From the NCBI RefSeq assembly GCF_002161805.1, contig NZ_NFIP01000008.1, positions 1 to 64,000 of the forward strand: DNA of 64,000 bases, given 5' to 3'. This document shows, piece by piece, positions 1-8,514 of this stretch. Under the pieces are notes generated by a model. The model saw only the letters and a list, made by a program, of their open reading frames with translations. It was not told the DNA's origin and searched no databases. This DNA comes from Collinsella sp. An307 (GTDB taxonomy: Bacteria > Actinomycetota > Coriobacteriia > Coriobacteriales > Coriobacteriaceae). The position numbers were made by a program, and so were the translations under genes. Numbering within the stretch: position 1 is the first letter of the stretch; the number at the start of each line of letters is the position of its first letter.

Positions 1-266
1 CCCCCCCCCTACGTCCAAAAGTAGGGTCGGGCACGAGCAACTCCTTTGCCGCCACGGGCGATGGCGCGGCTGGCGGTATGGGACAGACTATATATACGTA
101 CAGGGTTAATAATAGAGTATTGTGCAAACGGATGCGTGTCTGCCGAGGGGCTGATTTGACACTTGGCCGATGCCCGCAGGATGGTTCGTTATGTTGTCCG
201 CACGACGGGGGATACTTTAACCATTGAGAGGCAACGACCTGCTTGAGGTGGTTGGAGGGGCGCCCT

Positions 267-455
267 ATGGACGAGAAGATTCTGGTTGACGTCGACAAGC
301 TGCGTGAGGCGTTGGTGGACGATACGGGCTCGGCGGTGTTTGCGGGTTCGCCGTGGGCGATTGCCGATGTGGCCGAGTTGGAAGATGCCGACCCGCGTGA
401 TCTCATCCGCGAAGCGGAGGAGCGCGGGTGGGACCTGCGGCGGTTTGAGGCGTAA
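267..455 (+). CDS. Small hypothetical protein, 62 aa
   Basis: I do not recognise this 62-residue acidic protein (starts MDEKILVDVDKLREAL). The ATG at 267 is chosen because GGAGGGG lies about 6 bases upstream; an in-frame TTG at 243 has no comparable ribosome site. It has no cysteines, no membrane segment and looks helical. Its stop codon is immediately followed by the ATG of the HIRAN-domain gene (TAAATG), so the two are almost certainly co-translated. The function is unknown; tight coupling suggests a partner or accessory of the downstream protein, which is inference only. Confidence 0.6.
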   Translation: MDEKILVDVDKLREALVDDTGSAVFAGSPWAIADVAELEDADPRDLIREAEERGWDLRRFEA

Positions 456-1646
456 ATGGGCACTGCGGACGCATGTGTTTTGTTTTGGCTTGAGTTCTGG
501 GTGACGGGCGCGCGCTTTTACCCGGAGGGCATTGCTGCGCTGGGCGCGGATCCTGTGGGCAAGCCGCTCACGCTCGTGCCGGAGCCGGAGAATCCTCACG
601 ATCCAAATGCCGTTGCGGTGGTGGTGCCGACTGCGCACGGCGACTGTAAGGCGGGCCACATTCCGCGTACGCTCGCTCGGGAAATGCGCGATGTGCTCAG
701 CGAGCTTGAGCGCATTGCGGATGCTGTTGACGTGTGTTGCGAGGTCATAAGCTGCGGGGAGTCGGGTCCCTACTTCAATCTCTACGGGCGCCTGATTGTT
801 GAGGTGCCGGAGAGTCCGGAGCAGGCACTGGCGCCGGATTCGCTCGCCCGCCGCGTGGCGAGCGCGCTCTATCCTGAGGATGGCTGGCATGAGGAGGAGC
901 TGCCCTGGAGCTTTGAGGCGGTGGTGGAGCTCGCGGGTTCAGAGAATCTGCTCATCGCCCTCCTCATGAGCGACAAGTTGGGGACACCGCTTCTTGCCCG
1001 CGACCCAGATATCACGCTTCGTCTTATGGTGGCGGGTAAGGCCGCCTCGGCCGCCGTTGCGCGACGTCGCGGTGCGCCTGTCAAAGGGTGGCCTGATTTG
1101 GAGGTGTTCTACGCGGACCCGGCGGATCTGCAGCGCCTCGCCGCTTCGTGCTGCGCCCTTAGAGAGGCGGGCGAGCACTTCTCGCGCGAAGAGTGTTCAG
1201 CCCTGCTTACCGAGACGCTGCGCATTCTTTGCGACACCAGCGGGAGCGCAGACTTCAAACGTGAGCGCTACGGCATCGACCGCGTAACGTTCCTGCGCGA
1301 GAAGCACGCCGAGTGGGCGGAGCTTTTGGGTCCTGCCAGCGCGATTGTAGAGGTAGTCCGGGCCGAGGGCTATGCCGCAAAAAACGGTAACGTAGCAGAG
1401 CTTCTGCCCGAGAAGGCCGTCTTTTGGGCGCGCGATGCCCTTAAGAGCACCGCTGTTCGCCGCGCGCTGCCATGGGTGTTCCTGTGCGCTTTTGCCCCGC
1501 GCCTTGGCAAGGGGTTTGGCGCGTTCACGTGGGAAGGGCTCGCGCCCGAGGAATATGCGTTTGCGGCCGAGCTCCTCGCCAACGCCCATCCCCGCGGTCT
1601 CAAGGCCCTGCTTCGGCATGCGGCGGAGGCGGATGCCGAGGCGTAG
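456..1646 (+). CDS. HIRAN-domain protein
   Basis: The 396-residue protein has an N-terminal HIRAN-type domain at about residues 14-100: a GARFYPEG start, then L.LVPEPENPHDPNAVAV, and a GHIPR-like element. In other proteins HIRAN domains bind DNA ends or stalled forks and are often joined to helicases or nucleases. Here no helicase or nuclease motif follows; residues about 110-396 are alpha-helical and unrecognised. The ATG directly abuts the stop of the preceding 62-aa gene. A DNA-maintenance role is plausible from the domain, but nothing else in the sequence proves it. Confidence 0.7.
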   Translation: MGTADACVLFWLEFWVTGARFYPEGIAALGADPVGKPLTLVPEPENPHDPNAVAVVVPTAHGDCKAGHIPRTLAREMRDVLSELERIADAVDVCCEVISCGESGPYFNLYGRLIVEVPESPEQALAPDSLARRVASALYPEDGWHEEELPWSFEAVVELAGSENLLIALLMSDKLGTPLLARDPDITLRLMVAGKAASAAVARRRGAPVKGWPDLEVFYADPADLQRLAASCCALREAGEHFSREECSALLTETLRILCDTSGSADFKRERYGIDRVTFLREKHAEWAELLGPASAIVEVVRAEGYAAKNGNVAELLPEKAVFWARDALKSTAVRRALPWVFLCAFAPRLGKGFGAFTWEGLAPEEYAFAAELLANAHPRGLKALLRHAAEADAEA

Positions 1647-1746
1647 CGTTTTCGCTTAATGGGCAATCGGGCGGGCGCCGCGGCTTGCGATTACCCGCTC
1701 GTCCAAAACGTTGGCGCGCGAGCGAATTATTCGGTCCGTGTCGCGG

Positions 1747-1925
1747 TACAATAACCCTGCATGCGTATTTCTGTTGCAAGGTGCGCTCGACGTTTTCGCC
1801 GCCGTCGCTCCGCCACCTTCCGGATACGGTAGATGACCTGCAGAAATTCGCAAGCGCCGTTGATTGTCCGGCATGCAAGGGAGCATGCCGGGGGACTGTA
1901 TACCTACACGAGAGGAGAGGGGTAT
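1747..1925 (+). promoter_or_regulatory. Leader and possible promoter of PFOR gene
   Basis: The 279-bp gap before the PFOR gene holds no convincing gene. A possible -10 box TACAAT lies at 1747-1752, with no good -35 partner. A perfect 9-bp stem (CCGGCATGC/GCATGCCGG, six-base loop) spans 1868-1891. It ends about 35 bases before the start codon, so it would sit in the 5' UTR. Its role is unknown. Confidence 0.35.
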
Positions 1926-4900
1926 ATGGCGCGTTCGTTCAAGTCCATGGACGGCAACGAGGCGGCTGCATACGTATCGTATGCATTCACCGAGGTTGCG
2001 GGTATCTACCCGATTACGCCGTCCAGCCCGATGGCCGACCACGTCGACCAGTGGGCAGCTCAGGGCAAGAAGAACATCTTTGGCACGAAGGTGAACGTCA
2101 TCGAGATGGAGTCCGAGGCTGGCGCCGCGGGCACCGTCCACGGCTCGCTTTGCGCGGGTGCGCTGACCACCACCTACACGGCGTCTCAGGGTCTTCTGCT
2201 CATGATCCCGAACATGTACAAGATCGCTGGCGAGCACCTGCCGGGCGTGTTCCACGTCTCCGCGCGTACCGTTGCTTCGCACGCGCTCAACATCTTCGGT
2301 GATCACTCCGACGTCATGGCCTGCCGCCAGACCGGTTTTGCCATGCTCGCCGAGACCAACGTCCAGGAGGTCATGGACCTTTCGGCCGTCGCGCACCTCT
2401 CTGCCATCAAGGGTCGCGTGCCGTTCCTGAACTTCTTCGACGGCTTCCGCACCTCCCATGAGATTCAGAAGGTCGCTACGTGGGATTACGCCGACCTCGC
2501 CGAGATGTGCGACATGGACGCTGTCCAGGCCTTCCGCGATCACGCGCTCAACCCCGAGCATCCGGTCAACCGCGGTACGCACGAGGACGGCGACGTCTTC
2601 TTCCAGCACCGTGAGGCCTGCAACACCACCTACAACGAGCTCCCCGCCGTTGTTGAGGACTACATGAACCAGGTGAACGCCAAGCTCGGCACCAACTATC
2701 ACCTGTTCGACTACTACGGCGCCGCTGACGCCGACCGCGTGGTCGTCTGCATGGGTTCGTTCTGCGACACCCTCGAGGAGGTCATCGACTACCTCAACGC
2801 TCACGGCGAGAAGGCCGGCCTCGTCAAGGTCCGCCTGTATCGCCCCTGGTCGCTCGAGCACTTCATGGCCGCTCTCCCCGAGACGGTCAAGAAGATCGCC
2901 GTTCTCGACCGCACCAAGGAGGCCGGCTCCCTCGGCGAGCCCCTCTACGAGGATGTTGTCTCCTCGCTCTACGAGACGGGCAAGACCGACATCGTCGTGG
3001 TCGGCGGCCGTTACGGCCTCGGTTCCAAGGACGAGCCGCCCGCGGCTGCGTTCTCGGTCTACGAGGAGCTCAAGGCCGACGAGCCCAAGCGCGAGTTCAC
3101 CATCGGTATCGTGGACGACGTCACCAACCTGTCGCTCCCGATGGACGCCGATGCGCCCAACACCGCTGCTGAGGGCACCATCGAGTGCAAGTTCTGGGGT
3201 CTCGGCGGCGACGGTACCGTCGGTGCCAACAAGAACTCGATCAAGATCATCGGCGACCACACCGACAAGTACGTCCAGGCCTACTTCCAGTACGACTCCA
3301 AGAAGACGGGCGGCGTGACCATCAGCCACCTGCGCTTTGGCGACAAGCCCATCAAGAGCCCGTACTACATCACCAAGGCCGACTTCGTGGCGTGCCACAA
3401 CCCGAGCTACATCACGAAGCACTTCAAGATCGCTCAGGGTGTGAAGCCCGGCGGTACGCTCATGATCAACTGCCAGTGGAGCTTCGACGAGCTTGCCGAG
3501 CACCTTTCCGCGGCTGAGAAGCGCTACATCGCCAAGAACAACATCCAGCTCTACACCATCAACGCCATCGACCTGGCGGTCCAGGTGGGTATGGGCAAGC
3601 GCACCAACACCATCCTCCAGTCCGCGTTCTTCACGCTGGCCGGTGTCCTCCCGCAGGAGGACGCGATCCAGTACATGAAGGCCGCTGCCGAGAAGTCCTA
3701 CGCCAAGAAGGGCCAGGACGTCGTCGAGGCCAACTGGAAGGCCATCGACGCCGGCGCCACCGCGTTTGAGAAGCACGAGGTCCCCGCTGAGTGGGCCGAC
3801 GCCTCCGACGACGCTCCCGCCGCTGAGCTCAAGGGTCGCCCCGAGCTCATCAAGCAGGTCAAGGAGATCATGGAGCCCATCAACCGCATGGAGGGCGACG
3901 AGCTCCCCGTGTCTGCGTTCAAGGGCCACGAGGACGGTCAGTTCGAGCAGGGCGCTTCCGCCTACGAGAAGCGCGGCGTCGCCGTTATGGTGCCGCACTG
4001 GGACGAGACCAAGTGCATCCAGTGCAACCAGTGCTCCTATGTCTGCCCGCACGCCACGATCCGCCCGTTCGGCCTCACCGAGGACGAGATCGCCGCTGCG
4101 CCCGAGAACCTGCGCACCATCGACATCAAGGTCCCGAAGGACACGGGCCTCAAGTTCACGATGGCCATCAGCCCGCTCGACTGCATGGGCTGCACCAACT
4201 GCGCGAAGGTCTGCCCGAAGGACGCCCTCACCATGGTGCCGACCGAGCAGGAGCTCGCCGAGCAGCAGGTCTTCGACTACTGCGTCGAGAACGTTGCTCC
4301 CAAGCCGGTCCTCGAGTCCAACAACGTCAAGGGCAGCCAGTTTGTCCAGCCGCTGCTTGAGTTCTCCGGCTCCTGCGCCGGCTGCGCCGAGACGGCCTAC
4401 GCGCGCCTGGTCACCCAGGTCTGCGGCGACCGCATGTTCATCTCCAACGCCACCGGCTGCTCCTCGATTTGGGGCAACCCCGCGGCCCGCAGCCCCTACA
4501 CCGTCAACAAGGACGGCCATGGTCCTGCGTGGAACAACAGCCTCTTCGAGGACAACGCCGAGCACGGTCTGGGCATGGCTCTTGGTTACGAGGCCGTCCA
4601 GGACAAGCTCGTCGCCGAGACCGAGGCGCTCATCGCTGCCGACGGCACGCCCGAGGCTGTGAAGACCGCTGGTCGGGCCTGGATCGACGCCCGTAAGGAC
4701 GCCGAGGCCAGCAAGACCGCTGCCGCCGCCTACATCGAGGCCCTCGAGGCTTGCGGCTGCGACGCTGCCAAGAAGATCCTCGCCGACAAGTCCTTCCTCA
4801 CCAAGAAGTCCTTCTGGATTCTCGGTGGCGACGGTTGGGCGTACGACATCGGCTTCGGTGGCCTGGACCACGTCCTCGCCTCTGGCCACGACGTCAACGT

Positions 4901-5465
4901 CTTCGTCTTCGACACCGAGGTGTACTCCAACACCGGCGGCCAGGCCTCCAAGGCCTCGAACCTCGGCCAGGTGGCCCAGTTCGCCGCTGCTGGTAAGCAC
5001 ACCAAGAAGAAGAGCCTCGCCGAGATTGCGATGAGCTACGGTTACGTCTACGTGGCGCAGGTCGCTATGGGCGCCAACCCCGCTCAGACCCTCAAGGCCA
5101 TCCAGGAGGCCGAGGCCTACGACGGCCCGTCCATCATCATCGGCTACGCTCCCTGCGAGATGCACTCCATCAAGAAGGGCGGCATGCAGAACTGCCAGGC
5201 CGAGATGAAGAAGGCCGTGGACTGCGGTTACTGGAACCTCTTCCGCTTCAACCCCGCCGCCGAGGTGGGCAAGAAGTTCACCCTCGACTCCAAGGAGCCG
5301 AAGGGCGGCTACCAGGACTTCCTGATGAACGAGGCCCGCTACGCTTCGCTCAGCCGTGTCCTGCCGCAGGATCAGGTCGACGCGCTCTTCCAGGCCAACG
5401 AGGCCGCGGCTATGGCGCGCTACCAGCACCTGCTCAAGCTCAAGGACGTCTACGCAGAGGTCTAA
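1926..5465 (+). CDS. nifJ: Pyruvate:ferredoxin (flavodoxin) oxidoreductase
   Basis: This 1179-residue single-chain enzyme converts pyruvate and CoA to acetyl-CoA, CO2 and reduced ferredoxin, the central carbon step of anaerobes. The pyruvate-binding N terminus has YPITPSSPMADH near residue 28. Two ferredoxin-type clusters follow at about 697 (CIQCNQCSYVCP) and 752 (CMGCTNCAKVCP). The proximal-cluster cysteines lie in GSCAGC (about 816), NATGCSS and APCEMHS, and a thiamine-diphosphate motif GDGWAYDIGFGG is near 967. The length fits the family. The start at 1926 has GAGGAGAGG upstream; the frame extends further up but without such a site. The gene is monocistronic and ends in a long terminator. 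Codon use is strongly biased, consistent with high expression. Confidence 0.97.
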   Translation: MARSFKSMDGNEAAAYVSYAFTEVAGIYPITPSSPMADHVDQWAAQGKKNIFGTKVNVIEMESEAGAAGTVHGSLCAGALTTTYTASQGLLLMIPNMYKIAGEHLPGVFHVSARTVASHALNIFGDHSDVMACRQTGFAMLAETNVQEVMDLSAVAHLSAIKGRVPFLNFFDGFRTSHEIQKVATWDYADLAEMCDMDAVQAFRDHALNPEHPVNRGTHEDGDVFFQHREACNTTYNELPAVVEDYMNQVNAKLGTNYHLFDYYGAADADRVVVCMGSFCDTLEEVIDYLNAHGEKAGLVKVRLYRPWSLEHFMAALPETVKKIAVLDRTKEAGSLGEPLYEDVVSSLYETGKTDIVVVGGRYGLGSKDEPPAAAFSVYEELKADEPKREFTIGIVDDVTNLSLPMDADAPNTAAEGTIECKFWGLGGDGTVGANKNSIKIIGDHTDKYVQAYFQYDSKKTGGVTISHLRFGDKPIKSPYYITKADFVACHNPSYITKHFKIAQGVKPGGTLMINCQWSFDELAEHLSAAEKRYIAKNNIQLYTINAIDLAVQVGMGKRTNTILQSAFFTLAGVLPQEDAIQYMKAAAEKSYAKKGQDVVEANWKAIDAGATAFEKHEVPAEWADASDDAPAAELKGRPELIKQVKEIMEPINRMEGDELPVSAFKGHEDGQFEQGASAYEKRGVAVMVPHWDETKCIQCNQCSYVCPHATIRPFGLTEDEIAAAPENLRTIDIKVPKDTGLKFTMAISPLDCMGCTNCAKVCPKDALTMVPTEQELAEQQVFDYCVENVAPKPVLESNNVKGSQFVQPLLEFSGSCAGCAETAYARLVTQVCGDRMFISNATGCSSIWGNPAARSPYTVNKDGHGPAWNNSLFEDNAEHGLGMALGYEAVQDKLVAETEALIAADGTPEAVKTAGRAWIDARKDAEASKTAAAAYIEALEACGCDAAKKILADKSFLTKKSFWILGGDGWAYDIGFGGLDHVLASGHDVNVFVFDTEVYSNTGGQASKASNLGQVAQFAAAGKHTKKKSLAEIAMSYGYVYVAQVAMGANPAQTLKAIQEAEAYDGPSIIIGYAPCEMHSIKKGGMQNCQAEMKKAVDCGYWNLFRFNPAAEVGKKFTLDSKEPKGGYQDFLMNEARYASLSRVLPQDQVDALFQANEAAAMARYQHLLKLKDVYAEV

Positions 5466-5490
5466 GGGTTAAGGGTTAACGCCTAACGGA

Positions 5491-5574
5491 AAGCCCCGGA
5501 GGGTTTCCACGCGAACGTCCTCGCGCTTACGCGCTGCGGAATGTTCGCTTAGGAAATCCCTCCGGGGCTTTTCT
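5491..5574 (+). terminator. Long intrinsic terminator after PFOR gene with conserved apical module
   Basis: An extended interrupted stem-loop is visible. The basal arms AAGCCCCGGAGGG (5491-5503) and CCCTCCGGGGCTT (5558-5570) pair perfectly and run into a T-rich tail. Inside are TTTCC/GGAAA, GCGAAC/GTTCGC and a GC-rich tip. The inner 47 bases at 5507-5553 recur with one change at 21219-21265 inside the rubrerythrin terminator. Confidence 0.9.
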
Positions 5575-5603
5575 GTGTTGAAGGGGGCATTGGATCCCTT
5601 TGA

Positions 5604-5800
5604 TGGTCACTGACCCCCGCAGAATAATGATTTGCGGTCTTTGAGGGCGCCGTGATGGCCCCGAACAGACTGATTCGGACGTCATGGCAAAGACCTAAAA
5701 ACCCGTTATCTGGGAAAACAGTGCGCCTGCCCTCTGACAGGGGATGCCCTTGCGCTCTAATAGAGGGGGTCTTTTATTATTCTGCCGGGGTCTGTGACCA
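5604..5800. repeat. MITE-like element with 25-bp terminal inverted repeats
   Basis: The 373-bp gap between the PFOR gene and mupG contains imperfect inverted ends. Bases 5604-5628 (starting TGGTCACTGACCCCC) match the reverse complement of 5776-5800 with two mismatches. Inside are a further pair GGTCTTTG/CAAAGACC around a diverged GCCGTGATG/CGTCATGGC pair. No transposase is encoded and no clear target-site duplication is seen. A 66-codon open frame at 5652-5852 runs across the right end and is unlikely to be a gene. The features fit a non-autonomous miniature element or a large structured RNA. Confidence 0.55.
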
Positions 5801-5838
5801 CCGCACCCTCTTATGGAGGGCGCAAGAGTGCTTTTTGC

Positions 5839-6894
5839 CTACGGGCGCATGAGTTTGATGCCCATTCCGCGCACGAGATAGGGAAGAAACGCGCGGTCCG
5901 CTTCGATGACCGCGCCCGCAATGTTCATGCGCGCATCTGCAGGGAGATCGACGCGTGATATTTCCATCTCGCCCGCGTAACGGCCGTAAGCAGCGTTAGA
6001 GATAGCGATGGTGCCACAGGGGCGCGCCGCCGGCGCGTTCGGCTCAAAGGGCGTCGCAGGGGCGAGCGTCGTGCGCGACTCGGGGGAGCGGAATATGTAT
6101 TCGCTCGAATCGGGCCGATCGTGATGAATCTGTCCGTACAGATAGGAGTAGGAATCTCTAATCTCGGCACGAAGCGGGAGATACCCAGCCGAGAGGCAGG
6201 AGAGTGCGTCCCATGATTTATCGGTAAGTCCCGGATCGCCTACGAGGACAACGTCGGTTTCGCCGGCAACGCTGAGCTCGAGCATATTGAGCGCCACGCG
6301 CTCCTTTTGGTCGCGATGCTCCTCGACGGTAGGAAGGCCCTCAAAGAGCGGCCCGCGGAGCCTGCCGTCGCCGGGTACGAAGCCCATGGTGGTGAAACCG
6401 AGGCTGGAGAGGCGCTGGTTAATACGGCGCACCTCATCGATGGAAAGCGCGGTGTAGCGCTTGGGATAGAAGTTATGGCACGCAGCGAACCGCGTGAAGT
6501 CCGCGCCCGCCGCTTGCCAGGCGCGGATGTCCTCCGCAGAGATGGTGGATGCGTTGAAGACGATGCGGAAGCTGCGGGACAGCTCGACGGTCTCGCGTGC
6601 GTTGAAGCCAAAGTCGAGCCGCACGGTGGTGATGCCGAGCTCGAGCAGGTCCTCGATGCGCGAACAGCCGAGCTTATCAAGGGTGACCGGGCTCACGTCG
6701 ACCATGAGGTCGATGCCGGCGTCTTGGCAGCAGGTAAGAAGATGGCGGGCGGTATCCGCATAGACGACCCCGGTTTCCTCCGGTATGTGGAGCGAGGTGA
6801 AGGCAAGGGTGACGCCGGCGGCGTGGGCGCGCTCAATGGTGCGCTCGTTTTGCTCGATGTCCTCGCTGAAGTAGAGAGAGATTCCGGTTTGCAT
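5839..6894 (-). CDS. mupG: MupG-type 6-phospho-N-acetylmuramidase (DUF871 family)
   Basis: This 351-residue protein belongs to the DUF871/MupG family, whose Staphylococcus member hydrolyses MurNAc-6-phosphate-GlcNAc to MurNAc-6P and GlcNAc in the cytoplasm. An N-terminal TIM-barrel-like region (about 1-240) contains the family pattern ISLYFSED, DVSP, LRLDFG-type strands and ACHNFYPKRYT. The last ~100 residues form the family's small beta domain. The ATG at 6894 is preceded by AAAGGAG; an upstream ATG pair lacks this. It is the last gene of the murR-murQ-murP-mupG operon, separated from murP by a GC hairpin. A paralogue lies at 39716-40897. The operon context makes the substrate assignment good but not proven. 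Confidence 0.85.
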   Translation of the reverse strand: MQTGISLYFSEDIEQNERTIERAHAAGVTLAFTSLHIPEETGVVYADTARHLLTCCQDAGIDLMVDVSPVTLDKLGCSRIEDLLELGITTVRLDFGFNARETVELSRSFRIVFNASTISAEDIRAWQAAGADFTRFAACHNFYPKRYTALSIDEVRRINQRLSSLGFTTMGFVPGDGRLRGPLFEGLPTVEEHRDQKERVALNMLELSVAGETDVVLVGDPGLTDKSWDALSCLSAGYLPLRAEIRDSYSYLYGQIHHDRPDSSEYIFRSPESRTTLAPATPFEPNAPAARPCGTIAISNAAYGRYAGEMEISRVDLPADARMNIAGAVIEADRAFLPYLVRGMGIKLMRP

Positions 6895-6965
6895 GGCGAT
6901 CTCCTTTCCCGCTGCCCGCATCATAGCCGAATGCGCGACGTGCCTGCGACGAATTGCTCAAAACA

Positions 6966-7000
6966 GGGGCGGGCCCCGGCGCTCTGCCCGGGCCCGCCCC
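6966..7000 (-). terminator. GC hairpin between murP and mupG
   Basis: GGGGCGGGCCC (6966-6976) pairs perfectly with GGGCCCGCCCC (6990-7000). On the minus strand it is followed by TGTTTTGA, a weak T-tract. It lies in the 147-bp gap after murP, so it may partly terminate transcription and lower mupG expression relative to murP. Confidence 0.55.
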
Positions 7001-7041
7001 GACCGCCGGCTACTGCCTGGACGGAATTGCCTGGTCTGGCG

Positions 7042-8496
7042 TTAGACGCCCGCGACCTCCTCGGGCTTCACGAAGATGTTGGTGATGATAAAGCCGCCGA
7101 TGTAGCTGATCACCAGGCCGACGACGTAGAAGACCATCGACATGGTCGCGCTGTTGGCGCCCTGCGTCATGAGCGGGATGGCGATGAGGCCGGAGGGGCC
7201 CCAGGCCGTGGCGCCGATCTGGCAGGCCATGACGAACGCGCCGCCGAAGCCCGCGCCGAGGCCGGCGGTGACGAAGGGCTTACCCATGGGCAGCGTGACG
7301 CCGTAGATGAGCGGCTCGCCGACGCCGAGGAAGCCGGCGGGCAGCGCGCCGTCGATGACGGAGCGGATGCGCTCGTTGTTGACCTTCTTGGCCTTGAGGT
7401 AGATGGCGATGGCGGCGCCCACCTGGCCGGCGCCCGCCATGGCGAGCGTCGGGTACAGGGTCACGTAGCCGAGGGACTCAAGCTGGACGGAGTATAGGGC
7501 GACGAGGCCGTGGTGCATGCCCATTGCGACAAGCGGCAGGAAGAGCGCGGAGGCGATGTAGCCGCCGATGATGCGCACGGGGAGCAGCGGGTTCATGCAG
7601 ACCTGCTCGACGACCCACACGAGGGCGGTGGAGACATAGCCGGTGATCGGCATGACGATGAACACGTACGGCACGACCGTGATGATGAGGGTCAGCAGCG
7701 GGGTGCACACGATATCCAGCGCGTCGGGCATGCGCTTGCGGATGGCGCGCTCGACCTGGCACATGAACCAGACGCCGAGGATGACGGCGAGGACGCCGCC
7801 GCGGCCGGCGCGCAGGATGGCGTCGAGCGGCTGGGCCTCGTTGTAGAGTCCGACGAGCATCGAGATGTTGTCGATGTTGGCGAGCGAGGTCATCATGCCG
7901 AGCATGCCGCCGAGGATCGGGGTGCCGCCGAACTGCTCGGCAGCGCGGTAGCCCGCCCACGCGGTGATGTAGGTGAGTAGCGAGGAGTTGATGAGGGCGA
8001 GCATGTTCCAGACGGTGCCCCAGACCACATCGCTTGCGTAGTCGGGGTAGAGCTGGGCCAGGAGCGTGCCCAGGCCGGAGCAGATGCCCGCGGCGACGAC
8101 GCCGGGGATCAGCGGGATGAAGATCTGGCCGACGGTCTTGAGGGCGCGCTTGACCTTGCCCTCGGACTGGCCCGCCTTGACGGCGGCCTTGTTGGCCTGC
8201 CAGTCGTTGTCGGTGGAGACGCCGGCGTCCGCGGCGGACGCCGGGATGCCCAGGGCGGCGCAGGCGTCGGCGCACTTGCGCGACTTGCCGGGACCCACGA
8301 CGATCTCGAGGTAGGTGGGCTCGTCGCGAACGAGACCGAGCACGCCCTCGGCGTTCTTGATGCCCTCCTCGTCGACCTTGTCGCCGTCGGTCACGCGCAC
8401 GCGCAGGCGCGTCATGCAGTTGGTGGCCGAGCGCACGTTGTCTTTGCCTCCCAATAGGGTCAGCAACTGCTCAACGAGCTTTTCTTCGTTTGCCAT
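7042..8496 (-). CDS. murP: PTS transporter subunit IIBC, N-acetylmuramate type (MurP)
   Basis: The 484-residue membrane protein has an N-terminal IIB domain with the phosphorylated cysteine in SATNCMTRLRV (about residue 27), then a linker and a multi-spanning IIC domain from about residue 115. It imports and phosphorylates a sugar; the flanking murQ and murR genes indicate N-acetylmuramic acid or MurNAc-GlcNAc. There is no IIA domain, so a separate glucose-type IIA is needed; one is encoded at 47940-48455. The start at 8496 has GGGAGGA four bases upstream and follows murQ by 18 bases. The IIB-IIC domain order matches MurP and differs from the IIC-IIB order of the two alpha-glucoside transporters in this window. 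Confidence 0.88.
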   Translation of the reverse strand: MANEEKLVEQLLTLLGGKDNVRSATNCMTRLRVRVTDGDKVDEEGIKNAEGVLGLVRDEPTYLEIVVGPGKSRKCADACAALGIPASAADAGVSTDNDWQANKAAVKAGQSEGKVKRALKTVGQIFIPLIPGVVAAGICSGLGTLLAQLYPDYASDVVWGTVWNMLALINSSLLTYITAWAGYRAAEQFGGTPILGGMLGMMTSLANIDNISMLVGLYNEAQPLDAILRAGRGGVLAVILGVWFMCQVERAIRKRMPDALDIVCTPLLTLIITVVPYVFIVMPITGYVSTALVWVVEQVCMNPLLPVRIIGGYIASALFLPLVAMGMHHGLVALYSVQLESLGYVTLYPTLAMAGAGQVGAAIAIYLKAKKVNNERIRSVIDGALPAGFLGVGEPLIYGVTLPMGKPFVTAGLGAGFGGAFVMACQIGATAWGPSGLIAIPLMTQGANSATMSMVFYVVGLVISYIGGFIITNIFVKPEEVAGV

Positions 8497-8514
8497 ACGT
8501 TCCTCCCTTATCCG

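Noticed and set aside
1-266. Promoter or gene end in the first 266 bases.
   Set aside because: A TTGACA occurs at 156-161 but no -10 at proper spacing; the TATATATA run near 91-98 has no -35. Nothing could be supported.
1656-5429. A 1257-codon open frame on the minus strand opposite the PFOR gene.
   Set aside because: It mirrors the strongly biased codons of the real gene, has a repetitive Val/Leu/Asp/Gly composition and matches no domain. PFOR motifs on the plus strand are complete.
5652-5852. A 66-codon plus-strand frame in the MITE-like element.
   Set aside because: It has no ribosome site, crosses the right inverted repeat and lacks any recognisable pattern.
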